Below are positions 23,734 to 34,330 of a stretch of 64,000 bases of DNA, in pieces (the first letter of the stretch is position 1; each line of letters starts with the position of its first letter). The notes beneath the pieces are model-generated. The model did not search any database. It worked only from the letters and a program-made list of their open reading frames with translations, and was not told where the DNA came from. Source of the stretch: Cryptococcus deneoformans JEC21 (taxonomy: Eukaryota > Basidiomycota > Tremellomycetes > Tremellales > Cryptococcaceae); assembly GCF_000091045.1 (NCBI RefSeq), contig NC_006683.1, positions 110,441 through 174,440 of the forward strand, read 5' to 3'. Made by a program: the position numbers and the translations under genes.

Positions 23734-26700
23734 ATGGCCCAGCCAGTGCTTCGCAAATCCAAATCCAACCTCCGCCAAAGGCTAGGCCTCGCAGTCGCAG
23801 CCTCCAGACCCACCCACCTCTCCCCTATTGCTTCACCGTCCACCGCCAACCTCGCCTCGTCTACTTCCACTATGGCGTCTGCCATCTCGCGCACAGACTC
23901 TCGATCGGCATTTACGTATGATTCTGCCACTCCCAGTCCACCAACAAAACAGATGGATTTCGACACTGTATCGTACAATAGTGCGATGTCGGCAAGTCCT
24001 GGTGAATACACGGAAAAAGATGACATGTCTGCTTCAACCCTTGTTTCATCCGAAAATGCCCATCAGCAGCAACAACTGACCCAACAAATCACACACACTG
24101 AACCATACCAACCCCCTACCCAATTCCATCCTCCAGGGGAAGATACCCTCCATCCAAACATTGCCACGGTTACCTCTGGCGCTGACGATATCTTCTCCCT
24201 TACCGACCAGCAGCTTTCGGATCGATTCACATTCATCTCTGAAATCGGATTCGGCAACTGGGGGAGTGTATGGTTGTGCAAGCCAAAACATGCGAGGAGC
24301 AGTCAACTGTCAGAACCCGGAGGGGTTGTTAAGCTAGGAAAACAGGCGGCTGCTAGTGGAGGCAGCGGTGCTGGGGGTAAAGTTGCTATCAAGCTTGTTC
24401 ATAGGAGTAAGACCGCAGTGGGTCCTGTCTCTAGAGGCTAGGAGCTTGGCTAACAAGGCAATTCATAGACTACCGCTGCAAGAGTCAGAGCGCTTTGGGG
24501 CGAGATGAAGATCATTCGAGCGCTTCGACATGAGCCTCACCCGAGTATCATCCAATTTGAATCCTTTGTCATTACTCCAAGTTATGCTCTGTAAGTCTTC
24601 TCCTTATGCCCCTCCCGACGTATACTAAAAACCCACGGCAGCGTTATCATGCCGCACCTCTCCCACCTCATCCCCGTCTGTCTTCCTCCTTCACGCGCAA
24701 CCCCTTACTTTCGCCAACTCGCCTCTGCAGTCGGTTACCTGCACGAACGCGGTATCACCCACAACGATATCAAACCCGCCAACGTCTTGTTGAGTCATAA
24801 TGATATTCCCGTCTTGGTCGATTTTGGTTTTGCCCAAAAATGGGATGTCGGCGCAAGAGGTAGTTTTTTAAGCTCGATTAGTTGGGGGACACCAGAGTAC
24901 CTTGATCCCCAGAGAGCAAAGGGTATGCCGCACGATGAGCGTGCTTCTGATGTCTGGTCTCTAGGCGTAAGCTCCTCTTTCCTTCCGAGCCTCGAGATGA
25001 ACTGGGCTGATAAACAATGGGCTTGCGTAGATCACAATGTTTGAAATACTCATTGGTAGGACACCCTTTGAAGCCGACGACCAAGAACAGTTCTCCACCC
25101 CCGAAGAACTCGTCATTTACTATGAGCGTACTCGCAAAGGTCAATGGGTAGGCCAGTGGTCCATTCCATCCGGTATCGAGACGTTGTTGCGCCAGATGAT
25201 CAACCCTGATCCGGTATACCGTGTCACTGCGATGGAAGCGTACCATCATCCGGCTTTGCAGCCTGAAGCGCCCAGCGTAATTATCACGCCCCACTTTGTC
25301 AGGGCTGCAGCGAGCTTTGATGTGGAAGAACCTCTTCCTGCTCCTCCTGCTCAAACCCATGCGGCAGAGGATCATACCCTGGCCAAGGATGACAGGGAGA
25401 AGGAAAAGGAGAAACGTAAATCCAAACGCAAGGCCAAACGCGACGATGCCACATCCCATGAACCCCGCTCTCACTTCCGCTCTACGACTCCCGCCCTCGG
25501 CGAATCTATCAAGCAGCACACTTCTGTCTCGAAGCCGAAAAGAGATTGTGATGATCTGGGCTCTAGAGTAGGATCCGGGATAGGTAGTGGAAAGGAGAAT
25601 GAGCATATGGAAGTTGGTGGAGGGAAAGAGAAGGAAAAGGAGAAAAAGCAGAGCAAGTTGGTCATTAAGAAGCTGAGGATGGAGGAGGAAGGGCACGACA
25701 AGGATGCGGGCGAGGACCCGACTCGTAAGCAGTCTTTCATTGATATTTGGCAGCTCGACGTGTGAAGGAATTTGAGCTGATGAGATTGGCCTTGACTTTT
25801 ACGTAGCTACCAAGATGACAAAGCCCGCTCAGCCACTCACGATCAAGGAATATTCGTACATCGGTACGTGGCCGATCTGAGAAGACTTTTTGAGTTTGTG
25901 CTGACGAGCTTTTTCTTTTATTGATGGTAGCAGACAAGAAGGTCGTGCCCCGTACTTCTAATTCTCAACTTACCAACCTATCCCGACCAAACTCTGCCAA
26001 TCCGCCGACAACAACAACCGGCAGCACCGCCAATGACGGCAGAACCTCGAAAGAGCTTTCAAGAGCTACATCCGCCCAGACATTCAAAGAAACCAAGGAC
26101 AAACGCATCTCTACCTTCTCCTCTGATGATGCCCCAGAGAATAAGGAAGCCGCAGTCCTTCGTACTATGCGTTCACTCGAAGGTACGCATAAGCACTATA
26201 CGGATTCGCAGAGGGAAAAGACGCAAGAGGCGTTTGGAGCTATTAAGCGGCCTGCTCCCGAACCACCTGCCACTGTTGAGAAAGAAGCGGCGAGGCCGAC
26301 AAGTCTCGATTCAGCACAAGCATTGGCTAATGGCGAGAAAGGGAAGACGGAGAAAGGCGATGAAAGGAGGAGTCTAGGATTGGACAGAACTGGCTTTGCC
26401 CTTGCGAGTGGTAAGGAGAAGATTAATGAAGAGAAGAAGATACAGAAACCTATGGCACCCCCTATGTCACCGCGTGAGTACCTTCAATTGACTCCTTCAG
26501 AACATAAACATTGACCAACGCAATCTTTGTATTAAAGCCCGAGAAAAATGTGCCAGCACTTTGTGTGTGCCAACTCCGTCTCCACAAAAGACCAGACGAC
26601 AAGGTGTCAGCCCACGCACCGAGATTGATGCTACCACAGGCAAAGTATTCCCCGCTTCAGATGATGAGTCACCTTTGGCTGAGTTGAGGGACAAAATCAT

Positions 26701-28318
26701 TGTTTCGGACCAGGAGAAGCTTGTGAGGTTTAGGCGAGTTTCAGACAGTGCGACAGAGTTGGGACGTGGAGATGATGTTGTGGAGACTTTGAAAGAGTCG
26801 ACTGTGCTCATCCGGAATGCCCATGCCCACGCCCATCCTGGCCAACCGGCGTCGAGAGCAGCTACGCCTGTCGAGATACACCAAGCCCGTTGCAGTGCGG
26901 AGATCAAGTCTGCTCCCGACGTTTCTAAGCGAACATCTCAAGATTCGACTGCTTCCCGTTCTGCCTCCGCCTCAGGTTTGACACGTACGAAATCCATTGA
27001 AGCCCTTGCTATGGACAACCGGTTGGACAAAATGGCTTCCTGGATAAAAAATGTTGAAACAATCATTGAAGACGCGCGTAAAGCCGTTGCCGAAGGCCGT
27101 GAGCCCGGCTTACCCGTCCTCTCCCTCCCGGCCGAACTCACCACTGCCGATCCATCCACGAGCAGTAGTGTCATTCAAGCAACGGTCGTCCATCGCTTTG
27201 GTGTGACCCCAGATAAAGCTACCGCTATCCCATCGCACCTGCGCACAAGCTCTGTTCAGGTGGAACCTGCTACCCCGCCCAGATGGATGACATATGCAGA
27301 AGCGGAAGAGAAGATTCAAGCTGCTAATGCTTGGTTGGAAGAGCAGCAGCAGGGGAGGAGGAAAAAGGAGAGACCGACGGTGGGGCATGTTTTGAAGTTG
27401 TTTGGGGGGGAAAAGGAGAAGGCCGGGTCGAGGTCTAGTACACGTAAGTCCTCATTCACTTTGAAAGTGTAATTATTGTTGATGACAATTATATTTTATC
27501 TTATAGCCGATCCGAACCATCAACTTGTATCACTCAAGCCCCCAGCGCAGACCCTTCGCGGCGTGCCGTCTACCCCCGCTCTTCGCGGGTCCATCTCTGG
27601 AGCCGCAGCCGCTGCAGCAAGGCAGAGCAAGATGCCACACCGCAAATCTGAATCCAATCTCCGCAACTTTAATACAATGCCCATGACTTCTTCTCCCAAT
27701 TTTGTCGCTGGACCTCAATACGATCCTGATGCCGACGAGGATCATGACACCGCTGCCCAACACAACAATAACAGAACCCGATCCGACACTAATACCATTG
27801 CGTACGCCTCCCCTCGTCGAGTTCGATACGAGACTCTGCTCTCTGGAGAACCAGGCGTGACCAAACAAGGCGCAGGATGGACGAGCAGTAATATCAACGT
27901 TCCATCGTATCAGCGAAAAGGAGTGAAACCCTCATCATCTATGGCTTCGCTACGCGAACGGGCGAGGGCGTTGTTGGGCGATTCAAGAGAAAGGGAGAGA
28001 CATATCGTTGACCTCTCCAGAAAACCTGCCTCGAGCGTGGACGGTCATGCTCAAGGATCTGGGGCAGGAGCAGGTGCGAGGGAAAGTTTGAAAGTGGAAA
28101 GACGGTCGTCAAGATTGACTCTGAGAGGAGAAAAGGGTGTGAAGAAAGAAACCGCCAATAATGCCGCTTCTAACAGCAATACCGAGCATCCTGCTAGACC
28201 GAATACGCCCGCTGCGGAGAGTGTGTTTGGTATGAGGAGTGGTACAGCTGGTGGTGACAAGAAGATGAAGGGATGGGTGAAGAGCTTGAAGGGTGCCATG
28301 GGAATGGGCAAGGCTTAA
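23734..28318 (+). CDS. Long orphan serine/threonine protein kinase with disordered tail
   Basis: One gene of about 1,370 residues is supported by in-frame splices: CCG-ACT-C to CT-ACC-AAG near 25723, IA-DKK near 25870, PP-REK near 26473, STP-DPN near 27444. An N-terminal disordered region (about 165 residues) precedes the kinase domain: EIGFGNWGSVWLCK glycine loop, KVAIKLVHR lysine, HNDIKPANVLL catalytic loop (HND in place of the usual HRD), DFGFAQK, GTPEYLDPQRAKG and SDVWSLGITMFEILIGRTPF. The remaining 900 or so residues are Lys/Glu/Ser-rich (DKEKEKRKSKRK-like) and contain no domain I know, ending in a basic segment DKKMKGWVKSLKGAMGMGKA that may form an amphipathic helix. All catalytic residues (K, D, DFG) are present, so activity is likely. 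Subfamily is not recognised. Confidence 0.85.
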
Positions 28319-28870
28319 TCTTTTTGGTTATCCCCTTACGACTGCACGATAAGACGACATAACAAGCGACGATTGATGGAAAACGATACTGACGAGTCGG
28401 AGTTGTTGATATCTTTTTTCTTTTTCATAATATTTGTAAAGATAGACGTTTTTCTCGCTGTGTTAATAAAATACACTTGTTTTTTTTTTTTTTTTTTTTG
28501 CTTTCTCATTCCCCCCTATTTTTGCAATCTTGGACTTAGAAATACTTTTACCTCACTTTCTTTATATACCCTTCCCAAGCATGCCACTCTTTTAGCTGCC
28601 TCGCTCTTTTCACGCTTCTCTCTTCGTTGTTAGATATGCTATGCGCTGTTGCTGCTCACTTATGCAAGGCTCGACTCTCCTGCAGAATGTTTTGTACAAA
28701 CAAGTCACAACATACATCATAAATCTAATCGCATTACAGCATCGCATCAAGCGGCCCGTCTTGGGAAGTCATCAGAAAAAAATCATATTTTTTCATTCCA
28801 TTTACCCTCTTTCGTTTCTGAATTTCATCATGTTTCGTTCAAATGTCCAGCTTGAAAAAGCCACAGGTTC
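28319..28870. other. 3' intergenic between convergent genes
   Basis: Contains a 17-nt poly-T run at about 28482-28499 and T-rich sequence, presumably 3' UTRs of the kinase and TVP38 genes. No gene seen. Confidence 0.4.
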
Positions 28871-31460
28871 TCATATCCGATTTGGCTTCGGTTTGGGAAA
28901 AGCCACACTTCCCTCTTCCTTGGCGTACACTGTTGCCTTGGTCGCCGATCGATGAACCGTAGTTTCTGACTGGCCTGCCAGTCCGAGGTTCCCGTCGGGA
29001 GTAGATTCGATCCCTGTCGAATGTGCTTCAGGGAAATAGACGACTGTTCCTTCGGGTTGGGAGTTTGATGGGGAATGTAGGTGTGATTGTGATCGTGATT
29101 GTGAATGGATTTGTGGGTGAGATTGTGATTGCGAATGGGAGTAGGGTGGAACAAAAAGAATTGACGACTGCTTCTCTGGAGGCTGATGCTGGAGTTGGGG
29201 TGGGCGTTGCACCGATATCTGCTGCTGCGGTGGCAAAAACGTCTCGGAAGACACAGCCGGTCGATACCCATACCCATACGTTATATCGCGCTCACCCGCA
29301 GCATGTACCGGTGGACCATTCACGTCGACGTCATATACAGACATTTCATCGGCGTTTTGGTACCTACAAATCGGGGTGTTAGCGATTATTTCAAATCTTT
29401 TTGCGTTTTGCCCATCTTCTTCTAGATGATGAGTCCAGACTGAGAACGGGGGATACGGAATGGGGGATTATGCGACGTACCTGATATCATAAGGATTCTG
29501 ATAACTCTGATGTCTCCCTGCATCCGCACCCGCACCACCACTGCCGCCGGGGACGCCCAACCCTCCATACCCCACTCTTCCTTCTCTCTCATCTCTCCTA
29601 TGCTCTCTCAAAATAGGACTCTGCGCTTCATCCTCCCCATCCCCATTCCGTCCCATCGTGGGAACTACCCGTTCCCATTCTTTATACCCATCCTCCCCGT
29701 TCCCATCCCTGTCACATCCAGATGAACGTACACCGCTTTCTCCGACACGACCTCCAGCATGGCTACTAGGCCGAGCGGTCAGAGTGATTGGATCAAGCAC
29801 TAACCCTTGCGCAGCTGCTTCAATCCGGCGGCGACGCCATACGATTAGGCGGGCTTGTTGCATTTTACGCCAGATGTACCATGCTGACCAGAGTGTGATG
29901 ACTATTGGAAATGTGGTTAGCTCAAAAAGAACGGCAGGGGGAGGGGTGGGTGGGACGGGGGACAAGGGGACGTACTAAACCCAAAGATAAGGACACCATG
30001 GGATATCCATTTTTCCTTTGTACTCTTTTCTTCAGAATCGAACATGACACCGAGGTAGACTACGATGAGCTAAAGAAAGAATGTCAGGTAGTCCGCCTCA
30101 TTCCCCGCTTCCGCTGATCTACTCACCTGTTTAGGCAACGAAAGGATAGCGGCGAGGGTGAAGATCCAAATGTTCATACCGCACGTAGCAAACACTGCCG
30201 TCGTGAAATGCCTTATTTTCATCATTTAGCCTCCAACTGATCCAACGGCCCGAACCTGATCTGATCGCCTCTAGAAGAGGGAGAGAGATATAAAAATCGA
30301 CCTACCCTGGGATAGCACTCAACCTCGCTACGAAAATAATGAAAAACCCTCCCTCCCGAACCACATGTGCCAAACAAGCGTAATTAATATTATTCTTCTC
30401 ATACTTTTCAGCTGTGGAGCGGAGACAATATTTGAATGCGTAAAAGTTTCCAATTTCACCGAGGAGGGTGCCGGCTGCGGTGATGCCGAAACCTATCCAG
30501 AGGCCCCAGACGGCTCCGACGAGGATTGCAACGATCTAGGGTGTTTGTGGTCAGTGAGGGATTCATTGAGGGATTTGAACAGTGGGGAGAGGGGTGGCTT
30601 ACTTCATGGCCAAAGAGAGGAGGAAAGGAGATGACGAAAAAGACGGCTGTGAAAGGAGTTAGTTGAGTTGCAGGGGTTAGAGAAGCACGAACCGATAGGA
30701 ATGACCCATCCTGCTGTAAGGCTATATAGTGTAAGTTTTGAGTATGCGAATCATTATTTAACGCTCACTTTTTCATCCAATTGGCAGCTGGTTTCATCCA
30801 ATTGACAATCTTGTCTTGTATTAGCTCAAGGTTTCCCCTTTGCAGAGGAAGACTCACATCGTCATGGTAGACAGACATTAGAATCACCAACACACAGATC
30901 ACCGCTAGGATGATGTAGTAATCTATATTTAAATCAACGAGGTGTCTCCCTGGAAAGGTTTAACAACACTCACACCACCATTCTTTCCTTATCCAGAATC
31001 TCCAACTTTTCAGCTCATTCCAATCAATCATGCCTCGCTTCATAAATTCCCTTTCCGCCTCTTCGTCTTCCTTCGTCCACCCTTCAGGATACCCCCCCTC
31101 TTTGCTCGGTAATGCGAATACATTTGGACTCGCACCTAGCTCGGCATCTGATAACAAGTGGCTTGAAGGCAAGGAGCCCGAGCCTGAGCCTGTACGTGAC
31201 GCTATCGGTCGATCTCCTGCACGCGATAGGTACAGAGGTTGTTGGACGCCCACATTCGGTGGTGCGCCTCTTGGGTCCCAATAAGGATTCTCAGTACCGC
31301 GCCGCTCTACATCTCCAGCGTATGCCGCGTCTCTTTGAGCGTGCCGCTCGTCTCGCCGCCGCTGGTAGTCCCGAGTGTGGTGAGAAGAAGCTTGGGAGTC
31401 GAAAGCTTGACGGGTGGAAACATGGTAGGAAGGAGGATATGAAGATGATTGCTGGTCCAT
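28871..31460 (-). CDS. TVP38: Tvp38/TMEM64-family (VTT/SNARE-associated Golgi) membrane protein
   Basis: ATG at 31460 (MDQQSSSYPPSYHVSTRQAF). A hydrophilic N-terminus of about 165 residues is followed by several membrane segments: YYIILAVICVLVILMSVYHD, GWVIPIAVFFVISFPPLFGH, then the VTT core EIVAILVGAVWGLWIGFGIT, AAGTLLGEIGNFYAFKYCL, FIIFVARLSAIPGHFTTAVF and IWIFTLAAILSLPKQLIVVY, with a last segment in PIVITLWSAWYIWRK. This is the VTT/SNARE-associated Golgi domain (PF09335) found in yeast Tvp38. Family members act in Golgi/ER membranes, and related VMP1/TMEM41B proteins scramble lipids. The long Gln/Ser/His-rich cytosolic tail (SQSQSHPQIHSQSRSQ) is unusual. Roughly 680 residues over about ten exons. 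A decayed copy of its 3' end lies at 36340-36665. Confidence 0.88.
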
Positions 31461-34330
31461 AGATGGTGCTGCAGTAGGAAGGAAGGAAGAAATGAAGGCC
31501 GGAATGGGAGATGGAAGACGGCGGGAAGCTGCCCGTCTGGATGAGGTGTACGCTAGGATATTGTAACGTATGAAAGGAAGTGTCAAAAGAGGGATCTGCG
31601 CTCGGGTCCCTTCGGGTGACGTGTGCTGTGTGGGCTGGACGGGCGATGGGTGGCAAAAGAGGGTGGCAAAGGAGCTGGTAGGAAGAATGACGGGGACGGA
31701 GGCAGGAAGGAAGAAGAGTCGCGACAATAGAGATACCACCTGACGGTCAGTCAACGAAGATACATCGCCCCACGCGCCTCACACAGCAACTCGCATCGAT
31801 CGCCAAAACGCGTGGTGTGTAATCTCGTGCCTGACTCTGTCAGTAGTAGTGCAGATCCCAGTTAAGTTCGTTCTCAAGCCACCTGGAACTGGGCTCCACC
31901 CAGCCCGTCAGTTCAACGGACACCGGCCGTCTCCGACCATAATAAATCGAACGTAGTAGAAATCTTACATTTTTAGCAGTCGTTACTTTGCAACCTTCAT
32001 TCTGCGGCGCACGGTGAGGGGCTTTGTGTGGAGCCCACTCCAGTCTGCTGGAACGACCATGAATGATGTCACGTGACATTAGTTCCACTCGTTCACATTT
32101 GCACCTCCTACAAATATTCCGCATCCGAGTTTCCGAGGCAGTAAATAAGTTACATACGTAATATGGAAACGCAAAACACATACGTAATATGACTTTAACC
32201 AACATCGTCTGGGGCATGACTGGAGTCTCTTCTCTGTCACCACAAGCCGCCTTAAAGAGTAACAAAACAGCAAGAGCAAGTGGATTGCGCTACACCATAT
32301 CACCAATGTCTCGCCTTCAGCCGAAAATAGGAAGCTTTGCGTGAAATCGACAATCGTAACTCTAGTTTGTTACCTTACGTATCTAACCGTTTCTCTCGAA
32401 AGTAAAATCAACTTCTTCTTTCGGCGATGCAGAAAATACGAGATGACCTTTACTGTGAGCGAATCAATCAAAGTGCTCATCATGGGAATCAAGATTCCTT
32501 TTTCTGGGGTCCTCCCTTCGTTCTCCGACGAAGACAAAACAAGGTGATCACTCCTCTGCATATGAGCGGCGCAGAGATCAGGAGACTTGCTGCATTGTTG
32601 AGGAGGTCACAAAGTTTTCGATTTGCATGGGAAGAAGTCAGACGCCGTTGGAGGTGCAGCTAGTGAGACACATCTACAGGATGGCAGGAGACGAGAGGGA
32701 ACGTCATGTGGAGGACCATTTTAACCAGTCCCGTACGCTGAAGATAGGCTTCGATCTTTATTACTTGAGCTCACATCCAGAACTAATACGTCTTTTCAGA
32801 TAACAGATGAGAGTGTAACTCGTCGTTCTAGACCCAACGATCATTATTAGCCATTGATATTTTTTTTTAGAACACACATTTCGTGGCCTTCTGGGGCAGG
32901 ATGTGGTTGTGCCGGCGCTCTTGTCGGAGAATGCACAATATACGGCCGTACGGCGGGATACGGTCATGCGTGGGCGTCATCCGCGGAACTGACGGAGATC
33001 ACGGTCGGTCAAGCATAATCACATGGCCTCGGAAGGACATGAAAAATGGATAGTCACACGGAAACCAGTTTCCATAATTAAGTGTGGCTGATCATCTGAA
33101 AAGATTTGGTTACGCCTGGTTAGGCTTTTTGGCCGCCACTGACGGAGATCCCTTATCAGATCTGTACAGCAATCCTGGTTTGCTCTTAGTATCTTTGAAG
33201 GAATTTGTGTTGGCGATGTCGCTATGAGTCCATCGAACACGTTCATACCTCTATTCAAGCAAGAGAGTGTGGAAGTGCTTGACTGTCAGACCCACAAGCA
33301 AGTCCTTCTTTTTTTACCAAAGTTACAGTTGACTTGCCCCATTATTCCAGGCCCAGTTCAATCACAAACGCGCCAAAGCCCAGTAATGATTGAACGCATG
33401 TTGGTCATCCTCAAAAACTGATGGCATATTCTACTAACAAAGTACTCTTCCATAGTCATGCCGCTTAAGGTCTTGATCATGGAAGCTAGTCGAGGAGTTA
33501 CGCGCGTAGTAAACCATTGGCATATTTTAATAATAAACTGTTAGCGTACTTTACATGGCCTTCGTCTTACTTGCCAGGCAAAAATTGGAGAAGCTCGGCC
33601 CCACCTGCTTATGCATGCTTGCATGATACTACATAAAGTTTTGTTGGAGAGACGGAATGGCTTGCTGATAAAGTTGGAAATGCAGCAGATGATGAATATC
33701 CGCGATAAATTCAACGGAACCGGCAGTGAAGCAGCAAATAGGGGGGGAAGGATGTAATCCTTGAGCAAATTATCAGAGGTGAACTTTGCATAGATCCTGC
33801 TTTTGACGTCAATGCATTTGAAATGTTAATTGTAATAGATGGGCCTATGCAGAAGGGTATAGAGTTGGTAGGACAGTTGCGGTGCTTCGAAGAACTAAGG
33901 CGATCTCGGAACGCAACAGCTGCTATGCCAAAAAAGGTAATCTGGCTTTCACTCTTGTAACAGTCTTTTTCTGTCTTCCAAAGTAGGCTTCTTGCTTCCT
34001 CCCTCAACCATTGATGTCTTTGTTTGTGGATCTAGGTCCGATGGAACAAATGGTCTCATGAATTGTTCGTCTTCCCACTCAATGGAAGACTGCTTGAAGG
34101 CAGGTTGGGTTGGTGGTCGAGAACTTGAGATCCAGTCTCCTCACCGGCCGTTAGACGCTGATTGAGATGGTGCACAGTGCATCCGGCGGCCTTACTTTCT
34201 GCCTGCAAGGTATATAAAGACTGGGGGTGTAGGACTTCCTCTTGTTTTGTCAATGAACATCGCCTACTCACTTAACGAACAACTCGAACAACTCGAACAA
34301 CTCTGAAACCTTCCCATACACACTACTACA
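31461..34330. other. 2.9-kb gene-poor region upstream of the repeat gene
   Basis: No gene can be supported. Small frames on both strands (for example 31840-32265, 32427-32663, 33019-33258) lack motifs, introns or codon-like bias. Composition is patchy, with AT-rich stretches. A CTGACGGAGATC word occurs at about 32990 and 33140. The right end holds the promoter of the repeat gene. Confidence 0.45.
34212..34219 (+). promoter_or_regulatory. TATA box of the repeat gene
   Basis: TATATAAA lies about 112 bp upstream of ATG 34331, followed by a leader with three copies of CGAACAACT. This is a strong promoter arrangement for a yeast gene. Confidence 0.6.

Noticed and set aside
22847..23785. 312-codon plus-strand open frame
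   Set aside because: GC-rich, composition not protein-like, overlaps the kinase ATG in another frame and is matched by long antisense frames. Probably leader or promoter sequence.
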